Below are positions 28,748-37,269 of a stretch of 64,000 nt of DNA, piece by piece. The DNA comes from Roseiarcus sp963709185 (GTDB lineage: Bacteria > Pseudomonadota > Alphaproteobacteria > Rhizobiales > Beijerinckiaceae). The position numbers and the translations under genes are program-made. How positions within the stretch are numbered: position 1 is the first letter of the stretch; every line of letters begins with the position of its first letter. The notes beneath the pieces are model-generated. The model had not been told where the DNA came from, searched no databases, and was given only the letters and a program-made list of their open reading frames with translations. The stretch covers positions 124,001 through 188,000 of the forward strand of contig CAVPVQ010000028.1 of assembly GCA_963709185.1 (NCBI GenBank), in the 5' to 3' direction.

Positions 28748-29245
28748 ATGGTCGATCAAAACGGCAATGGAGCGAGCGCGACGGCCGGCGTAGCGGCGGG
28801 CGCCGCGCCGCGACTGACGGTGCTGGTTCAATACTGCAAGGATTTTTCCTTCGAGAACCCGAATGCGCCGCGCACGCTCGGTCCGCAGCAGCAAGGCCCG
28901 AACATTTCCGTTCAGATCAATGTCAACGCCCGTCAGGTCGGCCAGACCGAATATGAAGTGGGCTTGGCGCTCGAAGGAGGGGCCGGCGAAGGCGAGAACA
29001 CTTTGTTCAAGTTCGAGCTCGACTATGCCGGGGTTTTTCGGGTCGAAAACGTTCCAGCTGAGCAAATCCAGCCGGCGATCATGATCGAGGGCCCGCGGCT
29101 GCTTTTCCCGTTCGCCCGCCAGATCATCGCCGATGCGGTGCGCAACGGCGGCTATCCCCCGCTCTACATCGACCCGATCGACTTCCAGGCGTTGTTCGTG
29201 CAGCGCATGGCCGCCGCCGCGGCGGCTCGGCCGGGCGCGGCGTGA
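28748..29245 (+). CDS. secB: Protein-export chaperone SecB
   Basis: Cytoplasmic tetrameric chaperone that keeps preproteins unfolded and hands them to SecA. 165 residues. Family core: LVQYCKDFSFENPNAP, ISVQINVNARQVGQTEYEVG, and the C-terminal GPRLLFPFARQIIADAVRNG followed by PPLYIDPIDF. It converges on dnaQ with 21 bases between, the standard origin-proximal arrangement in alphaproteobacteria. The 255 bases before it contain nothing I can identify. Confidence 0.97.
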   Translation: MVDQNGNGASATAGVAAGAAPRLTVLVQYCKDFSFENPNAPRTLGPQQQGPNISVQINVNARQVGQTEYEVGLALEGGAGEGENTLFKFELDYAGVFRVENVPAEQIQPAIMIEGPRLLFPFARQIIADAVRNGGYPPLYIDPIDFQALFVQRMAAAAAARPGAA

Positions 29246-29266
29246 GTTGAAGGACAACGACGGGCT

Positions 29267-29971
29267 CTACGGTCGGGCCTTGTGCCGGAGCCAGAGCGCG
29301 TTCTCGCCGAGCGTTGCGATATGTTCGGCGTGGGCGCGGCTTTCCGCTTCGGTGAGCAGCGAGGGCGGCGTCGACGAACGAAGCTTTCGCTGCGCCGCCG
29401 GCGCCTCGGGGGATCGGCTGGCGCGCGCGGCGGGGGACGAGGAAAACGCCAACGAGCGCTGACGCCCGCCAAGCAGCTCGCCGTAGACCTCCACCAGGAT
29501 TTCCGCGTCGAGCAAGGCGCCGTGCCTTATCCGGCGCGACCGGTCGATGTGATAGCGGTCGCACAAGGCGTCCAGGCTGTTGGGTGCGCCGGGATGCTTG
29601 CGCCGCGCCAGGGCGAGCGTGTCGAGGACCTGGGCGGGCGGGATCGGCTGGCGTCCGATCCTGGTCAGTTCCGCGTTGATGAACCTCACGTCGAATTCGG
29701 CATTGTGGATGACCAGTCGGTCCTCGCCGATGAACGCCAGAAAGTCGGGCGCGATCTGCGCAAAAACCGGCTTGTCGAGCAGGGACGCGGTGGCGTGGCC
29801 GTGAATGCGATAGGCGTCGTCCGGCACATCGCGCTCGGGATTGATCAGAACATGATAGACCGCGCCGGTCGGGATCTGGTTGACGATCTCCAGACAGCCG
29901 ATTTCCACCAGCCGGTGCCCTTCGGCGGGGCTGAGGCCCGTCGTTTCCGTATCGAGAACAATTTCACGCAT
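29267..29971 (-). CDS. dnaQ: DNA polymerase III epsilon subunit (proofreading exonuclease)
   Basis: 3'-5' proofreading exonuclease of the replicase. 234 residues. ExoI motif IVLDTETTGLSPAEGHRLVE, ExoII LVIHNAEFDVRFINAEL, ExoIII RHGALLDAEILVEVY, all with the acidic metal ligands. The region after 180 is a flexible linker leading to a short C-terminus that would contact the alpha subunit. Its 5' end overlaps coaE, and the series dnaQ-coaE-aroE-maf forms a tightly packed operon. Confidence 0.97.
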   Translation of the reverse strand: MREIVLDTETTGLSPAEGHRLVEIGCLEIVNQIPTGAVYHVLINPERDVPDDAYRIHGHATASLLDKPVFAQIAPDFLAFIGEDRLVIHNAEFDVRFINAELTRIGRQPIPPAQVLDTLALARRKHPGAPNSLDALCDRYHIDRSRRIRHGALLDAEILVEVYGELLGGRQRSLAFSSSPAARASRSPEAPAAQRKLRSSTPPSLLTEAESRAHAEHIATLGENALWLRHKARP

Positions 29972-30575
29972 TGAAACTCGCCCTCCTGCCGATCATGGGG
30001 GACACACAGCGCAGGAACCCGCGCACCTGCGCGCGCGTCGTCTCAACCGCGCCGTTGGTGTCGATGACCAGATGGGCGCGGCGGCGCTTTTCCTGGTCGG
30101 GCGTCTGTTTGGCGATCACTTGCTCGAAGCGTTCGCGGGTCATGCCGTCTCTGGCGAGCGCCCGCGCGCGCTGCGTGGTCTGCGAGGCGCTGACCACGAC
30201 AATGACGTCGACCGACCGCTCGCCGCCGGTTTCAAACAGCAGCGGGATATCGACGACAACGAGTCGCCGGCCCTGCGCGGCGGCGCGGATGAGAAACTCC
30301 TGTCGCGCCCGCGCGACCATCGGATGGACGATTTCCTCGAGCCGCGCCAGCGCCGTGCCGTCGCCCAGCACCCTTTGCGCGAGGCGGTCGCGGTCGACCG
30401 CGCCCTCCCGCACGACGCCGGGAAAGGCCGCCTCGACCGCCGGCGCGCCGGCGCCGCGATAGAGGGCGTGGACCGTGGAATCGCCGTCGAAAACCAGCGC
30501 GCCCTCGGCCGCAAAGAGCGCCGCGACGGTCGACTTCCCCATGGCGATCGAGCCGGTCAAGCCAACGACGATCAC
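29964..30575 (-). CDS. coaE: Dephospho-CoA kinase
   Basis: Final step of coenzyme A synthesis. 203 residues from GTG 30575. P-loop VVGLTGSIAMGKSTVAALFA, the DGDSTVHALY segment, VVVDIPLLFETGGERSVDVI and the lid region MTRERFEQVIAKQ are standard. The start overlaps the aroE stop by 4 bases (GTGA) and the end overlaps dnaQ by 8, supporting coupled translation. Confidence 0.96.
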   Translation of the reverse strand: MIVVGLTGSIAMGKSTVAALFAAEGALVFDGDSTVHALYRGAGAPAVEAAFPGVVREGAVDRDRLAQRVLGDGTALARLEEIVHPMVARARQEFLIRAAAQGRRLVVVDIPLLFETGGERSVDVIVVVSASQTTQRARALARDGMTRERFEQVIAKQTPDQEKRRRAHLVIDTNGAVETTRAQVRGFLRCVSPMIGRRASFNA

Positions 30576-31429
30576 GCCTTCTCCCCGTTCGGCCGCGCGA
30601 TATCGGCCTCGATCAGCATCCGCAGCTCGGGCGTCACCGCCGGGCGCAAGCCAAACCAGCGTTCGAACCCTGGGGCCGCCTGGTGCAGCAGCATGCCGAG
30701 CCCGTCGACCGCGCGCAGGCCGCGCCGCCGGGCCGCCGCCAGCAGCGGGGTCTCCAGGGGAACATAGACGATATCCGCGACGATCGCTCGCGGGTCCAGC
30801 GCGTCAAGGTCGATTTCGAGGGCGGGTTGCCCGGTCATGCCGAGCGAGCTCGCATTGACCAGCAGATCGGCGTTCGTCAGCAGCGACGGCAATGCGCCCC
30901 AGGGGGCGGCGCGCGTCCCGCGGGCGAATCGCGCGGCGAGGTTTTCGGCGCGATCGACGGTGCGATTGACCACGACGATCCGTTCGGTCCCGGCAGAGAG
31001 CAGCGCCTGAATGACGGCGCGCGCCGCGCCCCCGGCGCCGAGCACGACCGCGCTTCGCGCGCCGCCTCGCCATTCCGGCGCTTGCTCATCGAGATTGGCG
31101 AGAAAGCCGGCGACATCGGAATTGTCGCCGCACAGCGCCCCGCCCTCGCGCCACAGCGTGTTGACGGCGCCCAGATCGGCGGCGTTGGCGGTGAGCTGGT
31201 CGCAGGCGGCGAACGCCGCCTCCTTGTGAGGGACGGTGACATTCGCGCCGACCAGGCCGTCCCTTCCGATGCCGCCTGCGAACGCCGCGAACGCGCCCGG
31301 CGGGACCGCGACGCGGTCGTAGACTCCCGCGATCCCCAGGCGGCGCAGCCAGAAGGAATGGATCAGCGGCGAACGCGAATGGGCGACCGGCCAGCCGACG
31401 ACGCAGGCTCTCGGGGTAGCCTGGCTCAT
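30572..31429 (-). CDS. aroE: Shikimate dehydrogenase (NADPH)
   Basis: Reduces 3-dehydroshikimate in the aromatic pathway. 285 residues from ATG 31429, which overlaps the maf stop as ATGA. Substrate-binding region VVGWPVAHSRSPLIHSFWLR, catalytic lysine in GANVTVPHKEAAFAACDQLT, the NADP loop AVVLGAGGAARAVIQALLSA and NRTVDRAENLA are all present, as is the terminal DGLGMLLHQAAPGFE. Confidence 0.96.
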   Translation of the reverse strand: MSQATPRACVVGWPVAHSRSPLIHSFWLRRLGIAGVYDRVAVPPGAFAAFAGGIGRDGLVGANVTVPHKEAAFAACDQLTANAADLGAVNTLWREGGALCGDNSDVAGFLANLDEQAPEWRGGARSAVVLGAGGAARAVIQALLSAGTERIVVVNRTVDRAENLAARFARGTRAAPWGALPSLLTNADLLVNASSLGMTGQPALEIDLDALDPRAIVADIVYVPLETPLLAAARRRGLRAVDGLGMLLHQAAPGFERWFGLRPAVTPELRMLIEADIARPNGEKA

Positions 31430-32052
31430 AGCGCGAGAAACCCGTTGGCGCGAAGCCATGCCAGCAGCGGCAACAACGGCAGGCCCAAAATGGCGAAGTG
31501 GTCGCCTTCGATCGCCTCGAACAGTTGAACCCCGATCCCCTCGACCTGATAGGCGCCGACGCTCGACAGAACAGCCGGCCCGGCGATCGCGAGATAGCGC
31601 CGAATGGCGTGCTCGTCGAGCGCGCGCATGGTCAATCGCGCGCTTTGTGCGCCCTCGAACAGCAGCGCGCCGCCGCAGGCGACGCAAATGGCCGAAGTGA
31701 GGACGTGGGTTCGGCCTGCCAGCTTGCTGAGGCTTTGCTCCGCCGCGTCAACGTCGTCCGGCTTGTGAAACAGGCTTCCGTCAAGCAGAAGGGTCTGGTC
31801 GGCGCCAAAGCACAGAGCGCGCGGCCGCCGGGCGCTGACCTCCAGCGCCTTGGCGCGGGCGAGCTCAGCGGCAAGCTCGAACGGCGAACCGCCGCTTTCG
31901 AGAAACTGTTCCTCCAGCGCCCGCTCGTCGAGCGCGGCGGGTTCGACGTCGACCGCGATTCCGGCGTTCTCGAGCATCAGCCGGCGGGTGGCGCTGTTCG
32001 AGGCCAGCACGGGCCGGACGGCGCCGATCCACAACGAAACATTGGCGGACAA
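31426..32052 (-). CDS. maf: Maf-like nucleotide pyrophosphatase
   Basis: Maf house-cleaning pyrophosphatase, hydrolysing non-canonical nucleoside triphosphates. 208 residues from TTG 32052. The N-terminal PVLASNSATRRLMLENAGI corresponds to the LASxSxxR motif, and the catalytic region is CFGADQTLLLDGSLFHKPDD followed by AGRTHVLTSAI. A Maf protein in this place next to aroE is conserved across alphaproteobacterial origins. No ATG is usable near the N-terminus, so the TTG is taken. Confidence 0.93.
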   Translation of the reverse strand: MSANVSLWIGAVRPVLASNSATRRLMLENAGIAVDVEPAALDERALEEQFLESGGSPFELAAELARAKALEVSARRPRALCFGADQTLLLDGSLFHKPDDVDAAEQSLSKLAGRTHVLTSAICVACGGALLFEGAQSARLTMRALDEHAIRRYLAIAGPAVLSSVGAYQVEGIGVQLFEAIEGDHFAILGLPLLPLLAWLRANGFLAL

Positions 32053-32088
32053 GGATGGAGGCCTTTGCGGTTTGTTCTGCTGGCTGAT

Positions 32089-32922
32089 TCAAGCCTGGGC
32101 GATGAATTTCAGGCGATGTTCCCGATACAGGTCGATGATCGCCGCCGCGGTCTCCTCGATCGAGCGGCGAGTGACGTCGATCGACGGCCAACCCTTCTCA
32201 GCAAACAGGCGACGCGAGTGCGCGACCTCCTGCGCGACGGCGGCGCGATCCACATAGGGCGTCTGATAGTCCGCGTTAAGCGCCAGCAGTCGATTTTGCC
32301 GGATCTGCACAATTCTCTCCGGCGAAGCGAGCAGGCCGACCACCAGCGGATGGCGCAGCGTCTCGAGCGCCGGCGGCGTCGGGACATCGGGAACGAGCGG
32401 AATATTCGCGGTCTTGAAACCGCGATTGGCGAGATAAATGCTGGTCGGCGTCTTGGATGTGCGGCTGACGCCGAGCAGCAGAATGTCGGCGCTCTCGAGG
32501 TTGTCGACCAACTGGCCGTCATCGTGAAGCATCGTGAAGTTCAGCGCGTCGATCCGCTTGAAATAGTCGGCATTGAGCATGTGCTGCGCGCCGGCGCGCG
32601 GCGTCGAGGTCGTTCCAAGGTACGATTGGAAAAGCTCCAGAATCGGGCTGAGCACCGACAGACACGGCGAACCCGACGCCTCGCAGCTCGTCTGCAGCCG
32701 ACGCGACAGGTCGGCGTCAATCAAGGTGAACAATACGATCCCCGGGGAGCTGTCGATTTCAGCGATGACACGATCGAGTTGGCGATGCGTCCGGATGAAA
32801 GGATAGACGTGTTCGATCGACGCGACGCCCTGGTATTGCGCCGCCGCCGCGCGCGACGCCGCGATCAGCGTCTCGCCGGTGGCGTCCGAGACAAGATGAA
32901 GATGAAAATAGCTGCGGTGCAC
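32089..32922 (-). CDS. ppsR: Pyruvate phosphate dikinase regulatory protein (DUF299)
   Basis: Bifunctional ADP-dependent kinase/phosphorylase of the DUF299 family that regulates PEP synthase or pyruvate phosphate dikinase. 277 residues from GTG 32922. N-terminal YFHLHLVSDATGETL and the P-loop-like LLGVSRTSKTPTSIYLANRG, then LVVGLLASPERIVQIRQNRL and the C-terminal SIDVTRRSIEETAAAI are characteristic. It is the gene bordering the origin on the left in many alphaproteobacteria. Confidence 0.94.
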   Translation of the reverse strand: MHRSYFHLHLVSDATGETLIAASRAAAAQYQGVASIEHVYPFIRTHRQLDRVIAEIDSSPGIVLFTLIDADLSRRLQTSCEASGSPCLSVLSPILELFQSYLGTTSTPRAGAQHMLNADYFKRIDALNFTMLHDDGQLVDNLESADILLLGVSRTSKTPTSIYLANRGFKTANIPLVPDVPTPPALETLRHPLVVGLLASPERIVQIRQNRLLALNADYQTPYVDRAAVAQEVAHSRRLFAEKGWPSIDVTRRSIEETAAAIIDLYREHRLKFIAQA

Positions 32923-33340
32923 CGTCCCCGTCTCCCGGCGAATGGACTGCTGACGAGCCTATCCCTAAACGTGGGGATGCGCATGTGGACGGACGTGGAC
33001 AAACGCCCTGGAATCGCCGCGCCTCGTTTTTCTCGGATCGAAGCGTGCCCGGCGTCCCCAACCGACCGCCTTGGGACAGAAATGCGCCGTCGGCAGGGGC
33101 GGCTGGGAACTGTGGGGAAGGGCTGCGACATTCCACAATCGACTCGCCCGGCTGCCGGCTGAAAAGGTTAACGAATGGTTAACCAGTCCACAGACGATCC
33201 CGCGCGGGCTGATCGTCGCCCCTGGCGCGGCTGCGGTGAAGCTATTGTGGATTGAGGCGCACGGGCTCAACGAGGGGGTAAAGAAGCAAAAACAGAAATC
33301 TATCTTTATTAATTGATTGACCGGCGCTAACGACAGAACG
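32923..33340. other. Predicted chromosomal replication origin (oriC)
   Basis: A 418-base gap between divergent ppsR and hemE, the place of the Caulobacter and Rickettsia origins. It contains a perfect CtrA box (33168-33182), five TGTGGA/TCCACA DnaA-box cores (32984-32989, 32994-32999, 33132-33137, 33187-33192, 33246-33251), three TCCCCA/TGGGGA motifs like the weak DnaA boxes of Caulobacter (32972-32977, 33055-33060, 33113-33118), two GANTC methylation sites (33011, 33141), and an AT-rich end (about 33276-33318) suited to unwinding. None of the nine-base DnaA boxes is a full TTATCCACA. The location and motif density together make the call; function is inferred. Confidence 0.88.
33168..33182. 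promoter_or_regulatory. CtrA binding site in oriC (TTAA-N7-TTAA)
   Basis: TTAACGAATGGTTAA is an exact match to the full CtrA consensus. In Caulobacter CtrA silences the origin by binding several such sites; here one perfect site lies inside the predicted origin, between two TCCACA cores. Confidence 0.85.
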
Positions 33341-34375
33341 ATGCGATCAGGCACACCATTGGAACGCGCGTTCAATCGCTTGCCGAACGTCGTCCCGCCG
33401 ATCTGGCTGATGCGGCAGGCCGGCCGTTACCTTCCGGAATACCGCGAGATTCGCGCGCAAGCGGCATCCTTTCTCGATTTCTGCTACACCCCGCGCCTCG
33501 CGGTCGAAGCGACCTTGCAGCCGATCCGGCGGTTCGGCTTCGACGCGGCGATCCTGTTCAGCGACATTCTGGTGATCCCCGACGCGCTGGGCCAACAGGT
33601 CTCTTTCGAAGCCGGTGAAGGCCCGCGGCTGGAGCCGGTCGACAGCGCGGCGCGTCTGTCAACATTGCGCGGCGAAATCGATGCTGGGCGTCTCGCTCCG
33701 GTGTTCGAGGCGATCGAGCAGGTCAGGGCGCAACTGCCGGCAAATGTCGCGTTGCTCGGATTTTGCGGCGCGCCGTGGACGGTGGCAAGCTACATGGTCG
33801 CGGGCAGGGGCACTCCCGATCTGGCGCCGGCGCGGCTGCTGGCCTATCGCAATCCGGAACTCTTCCAGGCGTTGATCGATCGCCTGGTCGAGGCGTCGAT
33901 CGCCTATCTCGATCGACAGATCGAGGCGGGTGTCGACGCCGTGCAGATTTTCGATTCGTGGGCCGGCGTGTTGCCGCAACGACAGATCCACCGCTGGTGT
34001 TTCGAGCCGCTGCGCAAGATCATCGCCGGCGTCAAGACGCGCCATCCGGGAGTTCCGGTGATCGTGTTCGCCAAGGGAGTGGGTTCGCGTCTCGTCGAAC
34101 TGGCGGGAGCGACCGGCGCCGATGTCATCGGCCTGGATTCCACGGTTGATCTCGCGTTCGCCGCCGCATCGATCCAGCCGCATCGGTCGGTGCAGGGAAA
34201 TCTCGATCCGCTGGCGCTGCTGGCCGGCGGGGCGGCGCTTGATGCGGCGGTCGACGATATTATCGCGACGCTTGGCGGCGGCCCTTTGATCTTCAACCTG
34301 GGTCATGGCGTGTTGCCCGAGACGCCGATCGCGCACATTCAACGATTGGTCGATCGGGTCAGGCGACGAGGCTGA
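33341..34375 (+). CDS. hemE: Uroporphyrinogen decarboxylase
   Basis: Converts uroporphyrinogen III to coproporphyrinogen III in heme synthesis. 344 residues from ATG 33341. Signatures PIWLMRQAGRYLPEYREIRA near the start and GFCGAPWTVASYMVAGRGTP mid-protein, with the catalytic aspartate in FDAAILFSDILVIPDALG. A TTG at 33317 would add eight residues but lies in the AT-rich part of the origin. hemE, hemJ and rho run together rightwards from oriC, a conserved order. Confidence 0.97.
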   Translation: MRSGTPLERAFNRLPNVVPPIWLMRQAGRYLPEYREIRAQAASFLDFCYTPRLAVEATLQPIRRFGFDAAILFSDILVIPDALGQQVSFEAGEGPRLEPVDSAARLSTLRGEIDAGRLAPVFEAIEQVRAQLPANVALLGFCGAPWTVASYMVAGRGTPDLAPARLLAYRNPELFQALIDRLVEASIAYLDRQIEAGVDAVQIFDSWAGVLPQRQIHRWCFEPLRKIIAGVKTRHPGVPVIVFAKGVGSRLVELAGATGADVIGLDSTVDLAFAAASIQPHRSVQGNLDPLALLAGGAALDAAVDDIIATLGGGPLIFNLGHGVLPETPIAHIQRLVDRVRRRG

Positions 34376-34381
34376 AGACTT

Positions 34382-34807
34382 ATGATCGTCGCGTGGATCA
34401 AGGCTCTCCACATCATTGCCGTCATTTCATGGATGGCGGGGATGTTCTATCTGCCGCGCCTGTTCGTCTATCACGTCGACGCGCCGCCCGGCTCCGCGCA
34501 GTCGGAGACCTTCAAGACGATGGAGCGCCGGCTGCTGAAACTCATCATCAACCCCGCGATGATCGTCACATGGCTGACCGGGCCGTGGCTGGCCTACACC
34601 GACGGCTTCTTCAGCGCGCCGTGGCTGCACGCCAAACTCGCCGCGGTGCTGGCGATGTCTGCGCTGCACGGCTATTTCGTGCGTCTGGTGAAGACTTTCG
34701 CCGCCGATCGGAACGTCCGGCCCGCGCGGTTCTATCGCATCCTCAACGAGGTCCCGCCTCTGTTGATGGCGGTCATTGTGATCCTCGTCGTGGTCAAGCC
34801 CTTCTGA
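34382..34807 (+). CDS. hemJ: Protoporphyrinogen oxidase HemJ
   Basis: Membrane enzyme converting protoporphyrinogen IX to protoporphyrin IX where HemG/HemY is absent. 141 residues with four transmembrane helices. The invariant histidine is in KALHIIAVISWMAGMFYLPR, the second conserved region is MERRLLKLIINPAMIVTWL, and KLAAVLAMSALHGYF carries the conserved lysine and histidine. It starts 6 bases after hemE. Confidence 0.95.
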   Translation: MIVAWIKALHIIAVISWMAGMFYLPRLFVYHVDAPPGSAQSETFKTMERRLLKLIINPAMIVTWLTGPWLAYTDGFFSAPWLHAKLAAVLAMSALHGYFVRLVKTFAADRNVRPARFYRILNEVPPLLMAVIVILVVVKPF

Positions 34808-35074
34808 TTCCAGCAAATTCGGTTCACTCGATCGGATCGCTGTCGGGCGCTGCTGGACCGCGCCCCGAGTTCGCCGTTGAAAGAGTCGACGAAGCGCTTT
34901 ATGGTGGGGTTCCCACCTACGGCATGCGTTTCTGTGACCAGCGGACAAGATGTTCCGCCCGGCTTGTGCAAGGTCCAGAAAACCAGCGGCTCGTCGATCC
35001 AAGCCTGCCTCATCCATGCTGCTCCATTCGTCACGTCGAGGCGCTGTCGCGCCGACGCCATCAAGGATCCCCCG
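34808..35074 (+). promoter_or_regulatory. Leader region of rho (no gene)
   Basis: 267 bases between hemJ and rho with no supportable coding sequence; an open frame runs in from 34877 but its residues are unlike any Rho N-terminus. rho leaders are commonly autoregulated by attenuation, so regulatory RNA here is plausible, but I see no clear hairpin or promoter to support it. Confidence 0.35.
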
Positions 35075-36340
35075 ATGCGGGAAATGAAACTCAAAGACCT
35101 CAAACAAAAATCAGCGACCGAACTTCTCGCCTTCGCCGAGGAGAACGAAGTCGAGAACGCCTCGATCATGCGCAAACAGGAATTGATGTTTGCGATCCTC
35201 AAGCAGCTCGCCAGCATGGATGTCGAGATCATCGGCGAGGGCGTCGTCGAGATCTTGCAGGACGGCTTCGCGTTCCTGCGCTCGGCGGACGCCAATTATC
35301 TGCCCGGTCCCGATGACATCTATGTATCGCCCTCGCAAATCCGGCGCCTCAGCCTGCGCACCGGCGACACTGTCGAAGGGGTCATTCGCAGCCCCAAGGA
35401 GGGTGAGCGTTATTTCGCGCTGCTCAAGGTCAACCTGATCAATTTCGAGGACCCCGAGAAGGCGCGCCACAAGGTTCACTTCGACAATCTGACGCCGCTC
35501 TACCCGGATGAGCGTCTGAAACTCGAAATCGAAGACCCGACGAAGAAGGACCTTTCCGCGCGGGTGATCGACATCGTCTCGCCGATCGGCAAGGGCCAGC
35601 GCGCGCTGATCGTCGCGCCGCCGCGCACCGGCAAGACGGTGCTGCTGCAGAATATCGCCCAGTCGGTCACCGCCAACCATCCCGAATGCTATCTCATCGT
35701 GCTGCTGATCGACGAGCGGCCGGAGGAAGTCACCGACATGCAGCGCTCGGTGAAGGGCGAAGTGGTGTCCTCCACCTTCGACGAGCCGGCGGTGCGCCAC
35801 GTCCAGGTCGCCGAAATGGTGATCGAGAAGGCCAAGCGCCTCGTCGAGCACGGGCGCGATGTGGTGATCCTGCTGGATTCGATCACCCGCCTGGGGCGCG
35901 CCTACAACACCGTGGTGCCGTCTTCGGGCAAGGTGCTGACCGGCGGCGTCGACGCCAACGCCCTGCAGCGGCCCAAGCGCTTTTTCGGCGCGGCGCGCAA
36001 CATCGAGGAAGGCGGCTCGCTGACCATCATCGCCACCGCCCTCATCGACACCGGCTCGCGCATGGACGAGGTGATCTTCGAGGAGTTCAAGGGCACCGGC
36101 AATTCGGAAATCATCCTCGACCGCAAGGTGGCGGACAAGCGGACCTTCCCGTCGATGGACATCACGCGCTCGGGCACCCGCAAGGAGGAATTGCTCGTTC
36201 CCGCCGACATCCTCAAGAAGATGTATGTGCTGCGCCGCATCCTCAACCCGATGGGCACGGTGGATGCGATCGAGTTCCTGATCGGGAAATTGCGGGAGAC
36301 CAAGTCCAACGCCGGTTTCTTCGAATCGATGAACACCTGA
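35075..36340 (+). CDS. rho: Transcription termination factor Rho
   Basis: Hexameric RNA helicase that ends transcription. 421 residues from ATG 35075, preceded by AAGGA. N-terminal helix bundle (MKLKDLKQKSATELLAFAEE), cold-shock-like RNA-binding domain (GFAFLRSADANYLPGPDDIY), P-loop LIVAPPRTGKTVLLQNIAQS, Q-loop region LDSITRLGRAYNTV, and R-loop GGVDANALQRPKRFFGAARN are all intact. Next gene pheA-like starts 86 bases away. Confidence 0.98.
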   Translation: MREMKLKDLKQKSATELLAFAEENEVENASIMRKQELMFAILKQLASMDVEIIGEGVVEILQDGFAFLRSADANYLPGPDDIYVSPSQIRRLSLRTGDTVEGVIRSPKEGERYFALLKVNLINFEDPEKARHKVHFDNLTPLYPDERLKLEIEDPTKKDLSARVIDIVSPIGKGQRALIVAPPRTGKTVLLQNIAQSVTANHPECYLIVLLIDERPEEVTDMQRSVKGEVVSSTFDEPAVRHVQVAEMVIEKAKRLVEHGRDVVILLDSITRLGRAYNTVVPSSGKVLTGGVDANALQRPKRFFGAARNIEEGGSLTIIATALIDTGSRMDEVIFEEFKGTGNSEIILDRKVADKRTFPSMDITRSGTRKEELLVPADILKKMYVLRRILNPMGTVDAIEFLIGKLRETKSNAGFFESMNT

Positions 36341-36426
36341 ACGCGGGAGGCAATAGCCAGCGCCGCGCGGCCTCTGTATGAAGGGCCGCGTTGGCCGCCG
36401 CGAAAGCCCCCGGGAAATCCCTAGCC

Positions 36427-37269
36427 GTGTCACAACCAGCCGCTGTCGAAACGCTCGCCGATCTTCGCAAGGACATCGACCGGATCGATGCGTCGATGCA
36501 CGAACTGCTGATGGAGCGCGGCCGCACCATCGACCGGCTGATCGCCATCAAGGCGCGCCAGGGCGGCGGGTCGGCGTTCCGGCCGGCGCGCGAGGCGGCG
36601 ATGATGCGGGCGCTCGCCGAGCGCCATCGCGGCAAGCTGCCACTCGATACCGTCGAGGGCATCTGGCGGATCATCATTTCGACCTTCACCTATGTCCAGG
36701 CCAACTATTCTGTCCACGTCGACATGTCGCGGGGCGATGCGGCGATGCGCGATTCCGCGCGGTTCCACTTCGGTTTCACTGTTCCATGCGTCGCCCATCT
36801 TGGCGCAGGCGGGGTGATCGACGCGGTGGCGCGCGGGTCGGGCGATCTCGGGATGTTCGCGGTCGATGGCGGCGCTGGTTCCGGCGCGTGGTGGACGCGC
36901 CTGATCCCCGCCCCCGCGCCGAAAATCATTGCGCGCCTGCCGTTCGTCGAGCGGCCGGATCATCCCGCGGGCATGCCGGTTTTCGTGATCGCCAAGCCGC
37001 TCGCCGACGGCGGCGCGCGGGACGTCGTCATCGAAGCGGCGTCGCTCGACCGTTGGCGCGACGGCTATCCCGCGGCGCTGGGCGCGCTCGGCGCCGAGGT
37101 CATCGGCAACGCCGCCGACGGCGTCGGCCTGTCCTTGCTGATCGCGCGCCCCGGCGCGCTCGCCTCCGGCGCGGTGGAGAGCGCCTTTCGCCAGGCGGGA
37201 GCCGGCGACCTCAGGATCGCCGAAGTCGGCGCTCACGCGGCCCGCTTCGATTCGTCGGTCTCGCAATGA
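36427..37269 (+). CDS. Chorismate mutase with C-terminal prephenate dehydratase-like domain
   Basis: First enzyme of phenylalanine/tyrosine branch. 280 residues from GTG 36427. AroQ-type chorismate mutase helices occupy about 1-90 (LADLRKDIDRIDASMHELLM, RGRTIDRLIAIKARQGG with the active-site arginines, EGIWRIIISTFTYVQANYSV). The remaining 190 residues look like a P-protein substrate-binding region (GAGGVIDAVARGSGDLGMFA), but the dehydratase catalytic TRF motif is not recognisable, so it may be structural or regulatory only. Stop overlaps hisC start (ATGA): operon with hisC and tyrA. Confidence 0.87.
   Translation: MSQPAAVETLADLRKDIDRIDASMHELLMERGRTIDRLIAIKARQGGGSAFRPAREAAMMRALAERHRGKLPLDTVEGIWRIIISTFTYVQANYSVHVDMSRGDAAMRDSARFHFGFTVPCVAHLGAGGVIDAVARGSGDLGMFAVDGGAGSGAWWTRLIPAPAPKIIARLPFVERPDHPAGMPVFVIAKPLADGGARDVVIEAASLDRWRDGYPAALGALGAEVIGNAADGVGLSLLIARPGALASGAVESAFRQAGAGDLRIAEVGAHAARFDSSVSQ

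Noticed and set aside
34877..35074. 66-residue N-terminal extension of Rho
   Set aside because: The extension has no similarity to Rho N-termini; ATG 35075 has a good ribosome binding site and gives the standard length.
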